64,000 bases of DNA. It comes from Symsagittifera roscoffensis (taxonomy: Eukaryota > Xenacoelomorpha > Acoela > Convolutidae). The notes under the pieces are model-generated. The model saw only the letters and a list, made by a program, of their open reading frames with translations. It had not been told where the DNA came from and searched no databases. The translations under genes and the position numbers were made by a program. Of this stretch, positions 45,299-54,313 are shown in pieces (the stretch's first letter is position 1; each line of letters opens with the position of its first letter). The DNA lies in NCBI RefSeq assembly GCF_963678635.1, contig NC_087064.1, forward strand, positions 40,460,530-40,524,529, written 5' to 3'.

Positions 45299-45609
45299 AT
45301 GATGTTCGTTGAAATCACTTCCACCATGTGCCAGAATGGGATTGGGATGTCCATTCGTGTCAGAAAAACTCCAGAGACTGTTTCTCGCACTTGAATTTGT
45401 ACTAGATCAGGCGAAAATTCTACAGAGTACACGAGGTTGCTGTTTTGCACTGAGAAGCAAAAACAAGAAAGAACTGAGAGGAGGGGGAACCTTACAAAAA
45501 ATAAGTTGAAATTATTGTATTTAGAGCTGAGAGAGGAGGTAGTTGACGGTAGTTAAGTTGAAAATAAAATGATTTTTAGTTAAGAGAGAGGAGTACCTTC
45601 AACTGGAAT

Positions 45610-45725
45610 GTGTGGGTTTAACCAATCAGAATGGATTTTCCTTATTTGGATTGTACTCGTGTCCAATCAGATTTTAGTTTCCTTTTATGGAATTCTTATA
45701 GAAAACTCGTGTCCAATTGGAACAT
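45610..45725. promoter_or_regulatory. CCAAT boxes upstream of P4
   Basis: AACCAATCAGAATGG at about 45619, GTCCAATCAGATT at about 45671 and GTCCAATTGG at about 45712. A parallel but longer set (five boxes) lies at 47270-47455. Confidence 0.5.
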
Positions 45726-45884
45726 TTTAAGGACTTAAGTCTTCGAAATAAGTAAAAGTATACACAAAAGCAATCGCAAAAATAAATGACCAAAAGTTGT
45801 TTGCTGTAAAAATAAGAAATAATGCCGATATAAGTAACAAAAGCAGAAAAATTTTAAAAAAGTAGCATCTCTGCAAGTCTTCTC

Positions 45885-46474
45885 ATCAAGTTAAATGAAT
45901 TTTTTGTATATAATCGATGAGAAATTGTTGATTTTTCAGCAGATATTCAAGTTCTTTGATTTTGATGTAGATTTGAGATGATAACTCAAAGTTGATGAAT
46001 TTTTCAAAGCAAATCTCTGGAAATCTGATACCAAACCTGATCATGCAAGATTTTGAACTTTGAAAATCTTTAAAAAAATGGAGGAGTAAAGAACTTTGCT
46101 GGGGAGTTTTGACAAATTTGGGAGTTGGGTAGGGAATAAAAAGAGTCTTTGAAATATTATCGTACGACTTTTTTTATTAACTTCAAGTTTTCTAAAACAA
46201 ATAAAATTTCTTTTCTAGTCAGGTGTAACTCAGTAGTAAGTTTATAACTTTGATACGCAATATGTGGATCAAAAATAAATTCTTTGATTGATTAAGTTTC
46301 CCTAAACAGACCTTTACCTAGTCGAAGAACTCTATTTTGGACAACATAAACGTCCAAAAAATTGTGAAAAAAGTAAGAATCTACATCTATTTCATCAATA
46401 AGGAAATGACACGGAATATTTTCTTTTTTCTTGTAGAGTAATTCAAGGAAGTTCAAATGCTTTTTAATTGACAT
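45885..46474 (-). pseudogene. PC4-like paralog P3, copy a (stop and frameshift)
   Basis: It starts MSIKKHLNFLELLYKKKENI at 46474 and meets an in-frame TAA after 60 codons (46292). Beyond it the same frame resumes with KEFIFDPHIAYQSYKLT-like sequence, but an extra T in the run near 46170 shifts it before the conserved end. The matching copy b lacks that extra base. Confidence 0.5.
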
Positions 46475-46509
46475 TCTTCAAAAATGAATATTTTGGATCC
46501 AAAGTTATG

Positions 46510-46960
46510 TCTAGAAACTGCTTAGTTCTGATTGGTTGAAATTTTTTCTGGAAAATTCTAGAAATTTCGAAGGAATGACGTCATTACCACGAAAAAATTT
46601 TGATCGAAATTTCAAGAATTGAATTGAATATCGAAAAAACAATATAAACTAGACAAGAAATTTCATTTATCCCACTAGGGTATCAAACTTCAAATCTTAG
46701 TTATGTTGGAAAAATTCAATTAAATTTACTGATTAAGAAGTTTCATAAACATAGTTTGGTTCTGATCTACAAAGTTTTTTAAAATCTGTGATTACTTCAT
46801 TCTGATTGGTTAATAACAGAAATAATGTCTGTGGAAGTATCCTCAAAATCTACAAATTTTAAAAAAATTGATGAAAAATTCATGAGAAGAAGAGCTCAAC
46901 TCTGATTGGTTGACATTAAATTTCTTGAAAATTTCATGACTTTTGAAGCTCAATTCTGAT
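46510..46960. promoter_or_regulatory. Promoter-like region of P3 copy a (CCAAT boxes and a CRE)
   Basis: Reverse-strand CCAAT boxes (CTGATTGGTTG) lie at about 46532, 46802 and 46902. A perfect palindromic cAMP-response element, TGACGTCA, lies at 46576-46583, about 100 bases upstream of the P3 start. Confidence 0.5.
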
Positions 46961-47264
46961 AGGTTGACATTGAATTTGTTGAAAATTACATGACTTTTGA
47001 AGCTCTAAAGCTTGGATTTGTACTAAATCAGCCGAAAATTCCACCGAAAACATAAGGTTGTTGTTTTGTACTGAGAAGATCATTTTGAGCAATAAGTTGA
47101 GTTAATGAGTAAAAACAAGATTTACAATTGAGAGGGTGAAAGTTGACTGTGGTTAAGTTGAAATTATTGTATTTAGAGCTGAGAGAGGAGGTAGTTGACG
47201 GTAGTTAAGTTGAAAATAAAATAATTTTTAGTTAAGAGAGAGGAGTACCTTCAACTGGAATGTG

Positions 47265-47460
47265 TGGGTTTAACCAATCAGAATGGATTTTCCTTATTTG
47301 GATTGTACTCGTGTCCAATCAGATTTTAGTTTCCTTTTATGGAATTCTTATAGAAAACTCGTGTCCAATTGGAAACAAAGCTCCATTTTACACATTTTCG
47401 TTTCCAATCACAAAAATGTTCATTTTTGTTCAAGTTGTCGTATCCAATCAGAGGAACCTT
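47265..47460. promoter_or_regulatory. CCAAT-box cluster between P3 copies
   Basis: AACCAATCAGAATGG (47274), GTCCAATCAGATT (47317), GTCCAATTGG (47363), TTCCAATCACAA (47403) and ATCCAATCAGAGG (47444) are spaced about 40-46 bases. Upstream of P4 the same block is shortened. Confidence 0.5.
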
Positions 47461-47619
47461 TTAAGGACTTAAGTATTCGAAATAAGTAAAAATATACACA
47501 AAAGCAATCGCAAAAATAAATGACCAAAAGTTGTTTGCTGTAAAAATAAGAAATATTGCCGATATAAGTAACAAAAGCAGAAAAATTAAAAAAAAGTAGC
47601 ATCTCTGCAAGTCTTCTCA

Positions 47620-48207
47620 TCAAGTTAACTGAATTTTTTGTATATAATCGATGAGAAATTGTTGATTTTTCAGCAGATATTCAAGTTCTTTGATTTTGAT
47701 GTAGATTTGAGATGATAACTCAAAGTTGATGAATTTTTCAAAGCAAATCTCTGGAAATCTGATACCAAACCTGATCATGCAAGATTTTGAACTTTGAAAA
47801 TCTTTAAAAAAATGGAGGAGTAAAGAACTTTGCTGGGGAGTTTTGACAAATTTGGGAGTTGGGTAGGGAATAAAAAGAGTCTTTGAAATATTATCGTACG
47901 ACTTTTTTATTAACTTCAAGTTTTCTAAAACAAATAAAATTTCTTTTCTAGTCAAGTGTAACTCAGCAGTAAGTTTATAACTTTGATACGCAATATGTGG
48001 ATCAAAAATAAATTCTTTTATTGATTAAGTTTCCCTAAACAGACCTTTACCTAGTCGAAGAACTCTATTTTGGACAACATAAACGTCCAAAAAATTGTGA
48101 AAAAAGTAAGAATCTACATCTATTTCATCAATAAGGAAATGACACGGAATATTTTCTTTTTTCTTGTAGAGTAATTCAAGGAAGTTCAAATGCTTTTTAA
48201 TTGACAT
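47620..48207 (-). CDS. PC4-like paralog P3, copy b (one in-frame stop)
   Basis: It starts MSIKKHLNFLELLYKKKENI at 48207. One TAA at 48025-48027 interrupts the frame, which then stays open to 47620 for about 195 codons in all. The C-terminal part has SCMIRFGIRFPEICFEKFIN, then FELSSQIYIKIKELEYLLKN, a strand-turn-strand-helix pattern like P1 and P2 but weaker. The length is close to P1 (184) and P2 (170). The TAA is shared by both copies, so it is older than the duplication. It could be a pseudogene stop, a readthrough codon, or be removed by an intron I cannot define. Upstream lie a CRE (48309) and CCAAT boxes. Confidence 0.45.
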
Positions 48208-48254
48208 TCTTCAAAAATGAATATTTTGGATCCAAAGTTATGTCTAGAAACTGC

Positions 48255-48960
48255 TTAGTTCTGATTGGTTGAAATTTTTTCTGTAAAATTCTAGAAATTT
48301 CGAAGGAATGACGTCATTACCACGAAAAAATTTTGATCGAAATTTCAAAAATTGAATTGAATATCGAAAAAACAATATAAACTAGACAAGAAATTTCATT
48401 TATCCCACTAGGGTATCTAACTTCAAATCTTAGTTATGTTGGAAAAATTCAATTAAATTTACTGATTAAGAAGTTTCATAAACATAGTTTGGTTCTGATC
48501 TACAAAATTTTTTAAAATCTGTGATTACTTCATTCTGATTGGTTAATAACAGAAATAATGTCTGTGAAAGTATCCTCAAAATCTACAAATTTTAAAAAAA
48601 TTGATGAAAAATTCATGAGAAGAAGAGCTCAACTCTGATTGGTTGACTTTAAATTTCTTGAAAACTTCATGATTTTTGAAGCTCAATTCTGATAGGTTGA
48701 CATTGAATTTGTTGAAAATAACATGACTTTTGAAGCTCAATTCTGATTGTTGGACATTGAATTTGTCGAAAATCACATGACTATTGAAGCTCAATTCTGA
48801 TTGGTTGATATCAGAAAATATAAAAGTTTCCTTGTAAATAATGCTCGATTCTGATTGGTTGATTCTTTTAAAAATTCCATGGTTAGATTGGATGATTTTT
48901 ATTTCAGCTAGGCTAAATAGCATATCCATTCTGATTTTCTTTCTCGTTAAAAACAATTGG
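48255..48960. promoter_or_regulatory. Divergent CCAAT/CRE region between P3b and the right zinc-finger gene
   Basis: TGACGTCA at 48309-48316 and CTGATTGGTTG at about 48262 lie just upstream of P3b. Further reverse-strand CCAAT boxes at about 48535, 48637, 48800 and 48853, with variants at 48690 and 48745, form the inverted copy of the left-arm cluster and precede the zinc-finger gene at 49077. Confidence 0.55.
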
Positions 48961-49076
48961 TGAATAAGTTTGCTGTTTTTATTTACTTTTATTCATTTTT
49001 TGAGGCTATTCAACTCACCTTATCTAAAAATTTGGTACATTTTAAATCTCCCATTTAATTTTTCAAAACTATTGAG

Positions 49077-49557
49077 ATGCCTTCACTCAATAGAAACGAA
49101 AGAGTTGCATGTCTTGAATGTGGCAGGGAATACACTCACAAAGATGCATCAAGACATCGTAGAACATGTGGTGTTTTGAAGTGTTCTAACTGTAATTTTT
49201 ATACTTATAGCAGCGAGGAACTCGCTAATCATTTCAAGAAGAAGCATTCTCAGCATAATATTAAATTATGTGCTCAGCAGACTCCAAACACACTTCAGGA
49301 GAAGGTAAAATTTTTAAGTTTTTTTTTTGAAAAACTTGGAAATTACTATGATTATTACTTTTTACTGAATCTGAAAAGTCTAAGCAATTGTAACAAATCT
49401 AGTCAGTAATTATACAGTGTTTTCATTACATTACCTGAACTGTCATTTATTTTTTTATTCAAAGGTTTTGATTGATGTTAAAAACAGCAAAAATGGAGTT
49501 CAAATCGTCGTGAAACTTTCCATGGAACTCGATCCGAAAACTTTTAATCAACAGTAA
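49077..49557 (+). CDS. Two-exon zinc-finger protein, right arm
   Basis: Exon 1 is 49077-49304 and exon 2 is 49465-49557. The donor is GAG AAG/GTAAAA and the acceptor TTATTCAAAG, in phase 0. The 106-residue product differs from the left-arm copy by a few residues (MPSLNRNERV against MLSLNRNERV). Both fingers keep every metal ligand: CLECGREYTHKDASRHRRTC, then CSNCNFYTYSSEELANHFKK with the final His. Retention of the frame, the fingers and both splice sites in two diverged copies suggests selection, or that gene conversion keeps the arms alike. Likely a small nuclear nucleic-acid-binding protein of the element. Confidence 0.75.
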
Positions 49558-49559
49558 AA

Positions 49560-51640
49560 ACTCCCTTGGTTGCAAGCTTGCGGAGACTTTGTTGTGATAA
49601 ATTTGTAGTAAAGTGCATAACATATGCTAATGAGTATTTAAGTATTCGCCTAAAAATTGTAAAACTTGGATATTTGGAAAACATCAACTAATTGAAAGGT
49701 TTTTTGTAGTTACTATTTTAAAGTTTTCCTTGTTTAGTGCTTGTAAAAGTGTTCATAGAGCAGAGCTTTTTAAGCAGATAATGTGGTTTGACTTATTAGG
49801 AATTATGTTTTTCTATTGATTTTTTGATGATTTCAGAAAAGAAAAGGATAAATGACCTGGAAAAAATGTATATTTTGCTAAACTTTGAAAGTTTCAAGAT
49901 AATGATATACATCATTCCAACTAAAAATTTAGTCTCAAATAGAAATTCAGATTTAAAACAGCATTATACAGTTATGAGATTGAGAAAATCCTTTAAAGCT
50001 TTTTAGTAAAGGATTTATTGTATTAATTCAGCTTCGGATTATTGAACGTTCGTTGAAACGATACATTTTTCCATCTAAAATTCAATTTTCAAGAAAAAAT
50101 TTGCTCAAATTGGATTCATTTGGTAGATAGTAGATAAAGCAGAAACTGAGACAATGCTAAAATGAGATAGAAACTCAATTTATTCCTTAGGAGATTTGAG
50201 TTATTTAGATAAAATTTCCGTCATAAATTAAGAAAAAAAGCGAGTTAATAACTATTTTGCAAGAAAAGTGATAGTTCTTGGTCCCAAAATGTGTATTTTT
50301 ACTTAAATAGCTACAATAGCAACTGAATAGGGGGACCTTGAGGAAGATATTAATATTTTTTATTGTAATAATCATACGGTTTCAGTTCTAATTACATCTC
50401 TGCCAGCAAATTGTTCGTTCAATCGATACTATTTTCCTCCTAAATTCTCCAGTTTTGACTAAATTTTCTAGTAAAGTGTGTTCAATAGCGAAAACATGTA
50501 TTAAACAGAAAGCAAGAATAACTTTAAAACATGAAAAAACTCTACGGAAAATCTTGAAAGTTATGTTCAGAAGCAACAGAGAGATAATCATCAGTTATGA
50601 AGAAGTTTTTGTTAAATTTGAGCCAATATCGAATAAATTTTTAAGAAACATTTATCCCATTTTAAACAATTATTGCAATAAACTGTTCATTTTTTATCAA
50701 TAATCTGAATTTTCTAATTTTTAACATAAAAAATTTCTGACAAGTTGTAATTTTTGTACAAATTTGGGTAATTCAATGAGAAAAAAATGAGGAGGAGTTG
50801 AATCATGGAGTTTGATTTAGAAATTTCATAGAATATTGCCCTTAATGTTCATTTGAATTGAGATTCCTTAAAATAATCCCTGAACTGGACAAAAACAAAC
50901 AGTTAAAAAACTAAAATAAAAGGTTCGAAATGGAAAATTTCATGTAAATTTGATTATTTTTCATTTTACCTTCTCAAAAATTACGACTAATTCCACTGTT
51001 TTCCGGAAGTTTCAATATTGATTCTGCTACTATGAACCTTCTTTTCAGTGTTTAGAGCATTTTATAACCAAGTATTTAGCTCAAATTAAGGTAAACTTCA
51101 TTGTATTTCAATATTTTGAGAAAAAATTGTGGAAAAAGTCATTTTTTTATTCAAAATGTTGTATCATTGTCTCAACATAATGCCAATTAAAATACAGTCT
51201 TAGCTTATTTTTAAAATCAATACGTAAAAGTATGTTTAAAATTAGATCAAAAACAACAATACATTAACCAAAATTATGAGATTTCTGCTAGTTTTTCCAA
51301 AAATTTGCAGTTTGTTCCAAATACTTGAAATTTTTGCAATTTTTTCCAAATACTTGAAATTTTTGCAATTTTTTCTCAAAAAATTTGAATTTTTTCGAAG
51401 TTTCTGCAGGTTTCAGAATTGTTTCAATTAGATAGAAAGTAAGATTTTTGTTTCATTTAGATAGAAAGTAGGATTATCTAATAAATTTGGTCAAATAATA
51501 GTTAATCTTATCGTGTTTTGAATTTTTTCGAAAAAATTTTAATTTGATAAAAATTCCAAGTTTTTGCACAAAAACTCCTTCCATTGACTTACCATGCACC
51601 AAAAAAACTATATACAAAACCTTAATTCTACACGTATTGA
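49560..51640. other. Right arm body
   Basis: This is the inverted copy of 37870-40595, lacking the part equal to 39345-39945. A plus-strand frame (50455-50703, 82 codons, TKFSSKVCSIAKTCIKQKAR near its start) is intact here but shifted in the left copies. It might be a degraded gene, but the support is weak. Confidence 0.5.
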
Positions 51641-51664
51641 TCATTCAAGATAGCTTGAAGACCG

Positions 51665-51890
51665 GATGCTCTATTCCCTATCTTAATACATGTGGGTCTT
51701 CAGACTAATTTCACTGTAAGATAGGCTAAAAATTTTTCTGATACTTACCATCTGAAACTTACCATCTGAAACCTCGTATCTTAATACATTGGGAAACCTA
51801 TTCCCTATCCTAATATATTGGAAAAACTATAGCCTATCTTAATACATAGCCTGCTGACCGGATACTCTATAGCCTATGTTAATACATGGG
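51665..51890 (-). repeat. Terminal array of the 20-bp motif, right arm
   Basis: Complementary copies (CTATTCCCTATCTTAATACA and variants) begin at about 51671, 51766, 51798, 51829 and 51868. The hairpin pair (GCCTGCTGACC and GGTCAGCAGGC, inverted) lies at about 51850-51902. There are fewer copies than in the left arm. Confidence 0.7.
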
Positions 51891-52019
51891 GGTCAGCAGG
51901 CCCCCCCTTGAACTGCCCCAACATATACTACTAATAACATAATTCACAAAGAGCAAACTCCATATTCACTAACGAAGTTTTTGCTGTAATATATATAGTT
52001 ATATATCTATATTAGAAAA

Positions 52020-52560
52020 AACAGAAGTTCAAAGTATATCACCAACTGAAACATCCAAACATACAAAAGTACGAAATGAAATCACAGTATTTTCAACATT
52101 TCTGCATATAATCCGCGAAAATGTTACCAAAGATGATGTTTCACAAAACACTAAACATGATTTGCAAAAGATTTTAGCATGGTTTATAATAGATTATTTC
52201 ACCAACAATTTAGATTTAATTTCACAAGCAAGAAAAAATTTCATACCTCAAAATACCAATGACGACACTGTCCTTTCAGAACAATCAGATTACGTTTGGG
52301 ACCCTGAATGGTCTCATCCAGCATTTCTAAAAATTCCACAAGATATCTCGAGTCAAGCAATAAGTACAATATCTTTCCACAGAGATTATGTAAAAGTAAT
52401 ACCATTAACGATTGACGCAACACCATTAAATTATAATACATTTTTACCTGATATGTATACACGAAATAACAGTATGTATACACGAAATATGTATACACGA
52501 AATATGTATAAACGAAATAACAGTTTATCATGTTTTACCTGATACACGAAATAACAGCTT
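52020..52560 (+). pseudogene. Gypsy gag N-terminal part with pentapeptide repeats
   Basis: The frame holds TEVQSISPTETSKHTKVRNE, LQKILAWFIIDYFTNNLDLI and WDPEWSHPAFLKIPQDISSQ. It ends in imperfect repeats of MYTRN(NS), encoded by a 15-base DNA repeat (ATGTATACACGAAAT) at about 52455-52525. It stops at 52542. It is probably continuous with the frame at 37144 in the ancestral element. Confidence 0.6.
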
Positions 52561-52801
52561 AAATTCAACGGTCATAAATAATGAAAATCTCAATGGAACC
52601 AGAAATCTTACACAACAAGATATTCAAACACCATCACACTTCATAAATGAAGAAATCGTCCAAACAACAGAAACAACTACACAACAAAGTATTTCACCAA
52701 TACACCCCAATCTGACAACACCAAGAAATACAAATACATCACTAACACAGGTAACCTTACAATCAACCGTTAAACCTTCGGTTGCTCCAAAATATTCACA
52801 T

Positions 52802-53425
52802 ATGGACTATCAAACGTATAGACCAATGACAATACCGTCAAAAACACGAAAAACGTTCACAAGAAACACTTTCGCAGAACACAATTTTAATTATGCACAC
52901 CAACCAAAAACAAACCAACCTCCCCGAAAAACTACACAAAATTTAAATCACGTATGTTCCCATTTTTGGAATCTTCCAAAAACATCGACCAATTCAGTAA
53001 ATTTTCCAGATAATCCACAACCTACACAGGATTATAGTGAAAATTGCCCATTTTTTCAACAGAATAAAAATAAACAACATACACCATATAACACAAACTA
53101 TTTATCATCTGATGACGATGATTATCATAAACCAGATATTTTTGCACCGTATACTAAAGAATATCGCTCACAGAGACCGCGACAATCACAACTATCTCAA
53201 AATATGAAAATTTACCCACAAAATCCAACAGATATACAAAACCCATTTAACACACAATCTTTTCAACCAATACAACCACAAAACCCAATGTTAATGCATT
53301 CTTATCAACCAACCCAAATGCAAAATGAAATACCGCTCCTATACTACCTTCAGCAATATGAAATCACAAAAATCAACTTTCAAATTTTTCACAAATGCCA
53401 AATGCCGCAGAATCACTACAGATGA
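52802..53425 (+). pseudogene. Gypsy gag middle part, Gln/Asn/Pro-rich
   Basis: 207 codons of low-complexity hydrophilic sequence with a DDDDYHKPDIFAPYTKEYRS stretch. The frame shifts near 53425, where the sequence continues towards the gag core. A diverged inverted copy lies at 58082-58790. Confidence 0.6.
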
Positions 53426-53478
53426 CTATGAATCCATACCTCATGGGTGGATCATCAATAACATCGAATAAACCATAA

Positions 53479-54270
53479 ATGGTATTCACAGGAACAGACC
53501 CTGAATTTTCTGTAGAAAATTATCTAAATGCAGTAACAGCAAATTTAATTTTAAATATAGGACCCGAACCAATTAATACGCCACTACATCAAAATTGGAT
53601 ACATAGACGCACAAGGTTAATACAAACAACACTAGATGGGGCAGCCCAAAAATGGTTTTCAGTATTACCCATAGAAATAAAATCAGATTGGAAAAGATTC
53701 ACACAAGAATTTTCAAAAATGTTTGATTCTGAAAGAAACAAACAACATCAAAGAGTTTTATGCAACGAAATATGCAGATTACCAAATGAAACAATTAAAC
53801 AATTAGCAGTACGAATCGAAACACTAGTTCGAAAAGCATACTCACTTAATACACATGACTACAAAAGCACAAAAATGACAGAAATTTTAATGATGACCTT
53901 AACACCCCAATTAAGGAAGATAGCCATAAAAAAGAGAGCATCTCATCCTTCCTCAATTCGAGAACCAGATTTAGATTTTCGAAAATTAGTAGATAAACTA
54001 GAACAAGCAGAAATCACAATGAAACTTGAAGAAACAGAAAATCTAAAACTACAATATGTTAATCGGATTGAAACAAATACTACACATATAAAAAACATTC
54101 AAGAATCAGATACAGACCTCATTGAAAAAATCACTGAAATACTAAATATCTACGAACGACATCCAAGTTTTAAAGGCAAACCATCTTTCAAAAAATGGTG
54201 TAATTATTGCCGACGATACGGACACAGTATTTCCGAATGCAGACAAAAAAAAACAAGACAATCAGAATAA
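53479..54270 (+). CDS. Gypsy gag core and zinc knuckle
   Basis: 263 codons. The capsid-like region includes GTDPEFSVENYLNAVTANLI and QTTLDGAAQKWFSVLPIEIK, with DWKRFTQEFSKMF and LPNETIKQLAVRIETLVRKA, the usual Ty3/gypsy gag pattern (L.G.A..W......W..F...F...F). The C-terminus holds a zinc knuckle CNYCRRYGHSISEC (C-x2-C-x4-H-x4-C) at about residues 241-254. In a living element it packages RNA in cytoplasmic particles. This frame is intact, although the frames upstream and downstream are broken. Confidence 0.8.
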   Translation: MVFTGTDPEFSVENYLNAVTANLILNIGPEPINTPLHQNWIHRRTRLIQTTLDGAAQKWFSVLPIEIKSDWKRFTQEFSKMFDSERNKQHQRVLCNEICRLPNETIKQLAVRIETLVRKAYSLNTHDYKSTKMTEILMMTLTPQLRKIAIKKRASHPSSIREPDLDFRKLVDKLEQAEITMKLEETENLKLQYVNRIETNTTHIKNIQESDTDLIEKITEILNIYERHPSFKGKPSFKKWCNYCRRYGHSISECRQKKTRQSE

Positions 54271-54313
54271 ACCTCAAAAGCACAAAGAACCAAATAAATC
54301 ATTCTATCAATAC

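Larger units (their letters stand above)
45500..48745. repeat. Tandem duplication around P3, units near 45500-46995 and 47170-48745
   Basis: P3 and its upstream region occur twice at an offset of about 1733 bases (46292 against 48025). The first unit has lost a segment near 45720 that the second retains at 47372-47455. The second unit's right half forms the inner end of the right arm. Confidence 0.75.
37498..51927. mobile_element. Large inverted-repeat element, about 14.4 kb, unclassified
   Basis: Left arm 37498-41831 and right arm 48325-51927 are inverted copies. The outer end is T(A/G)(T/G)ATGTTGGGGCAGTTC at left and its complement at right. If the symmetric flanking AGTAG is counted, the ends read AG...CT. 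Each arm holds a motif array and a two-exon zinc-finger gene. The interior (41832-48324) holds minus-strand genes with a PC4-like pattern, an acidic-protein gene, one broken plus-strand frame and a minisatellite. No transposase, integrase or polymerase is recognised. The right arm lacks about 600 bases present at 39345-39945. A target-site duplication is not clear: TA is possible, six bases not seen. Foldback-type, Polinton-like or virus-derived origins are all conceivable. Confidence 0.7.

Noticed and set aside
37498-51927. Calling the inverted-repeat element a Polinton/Maverick
   Set aside because: Possible AG...CT ends and long inverted arms fit, but there is no 6-bp target duplication and no recognisable polymerase, integrase, ATPase or capsid gene.
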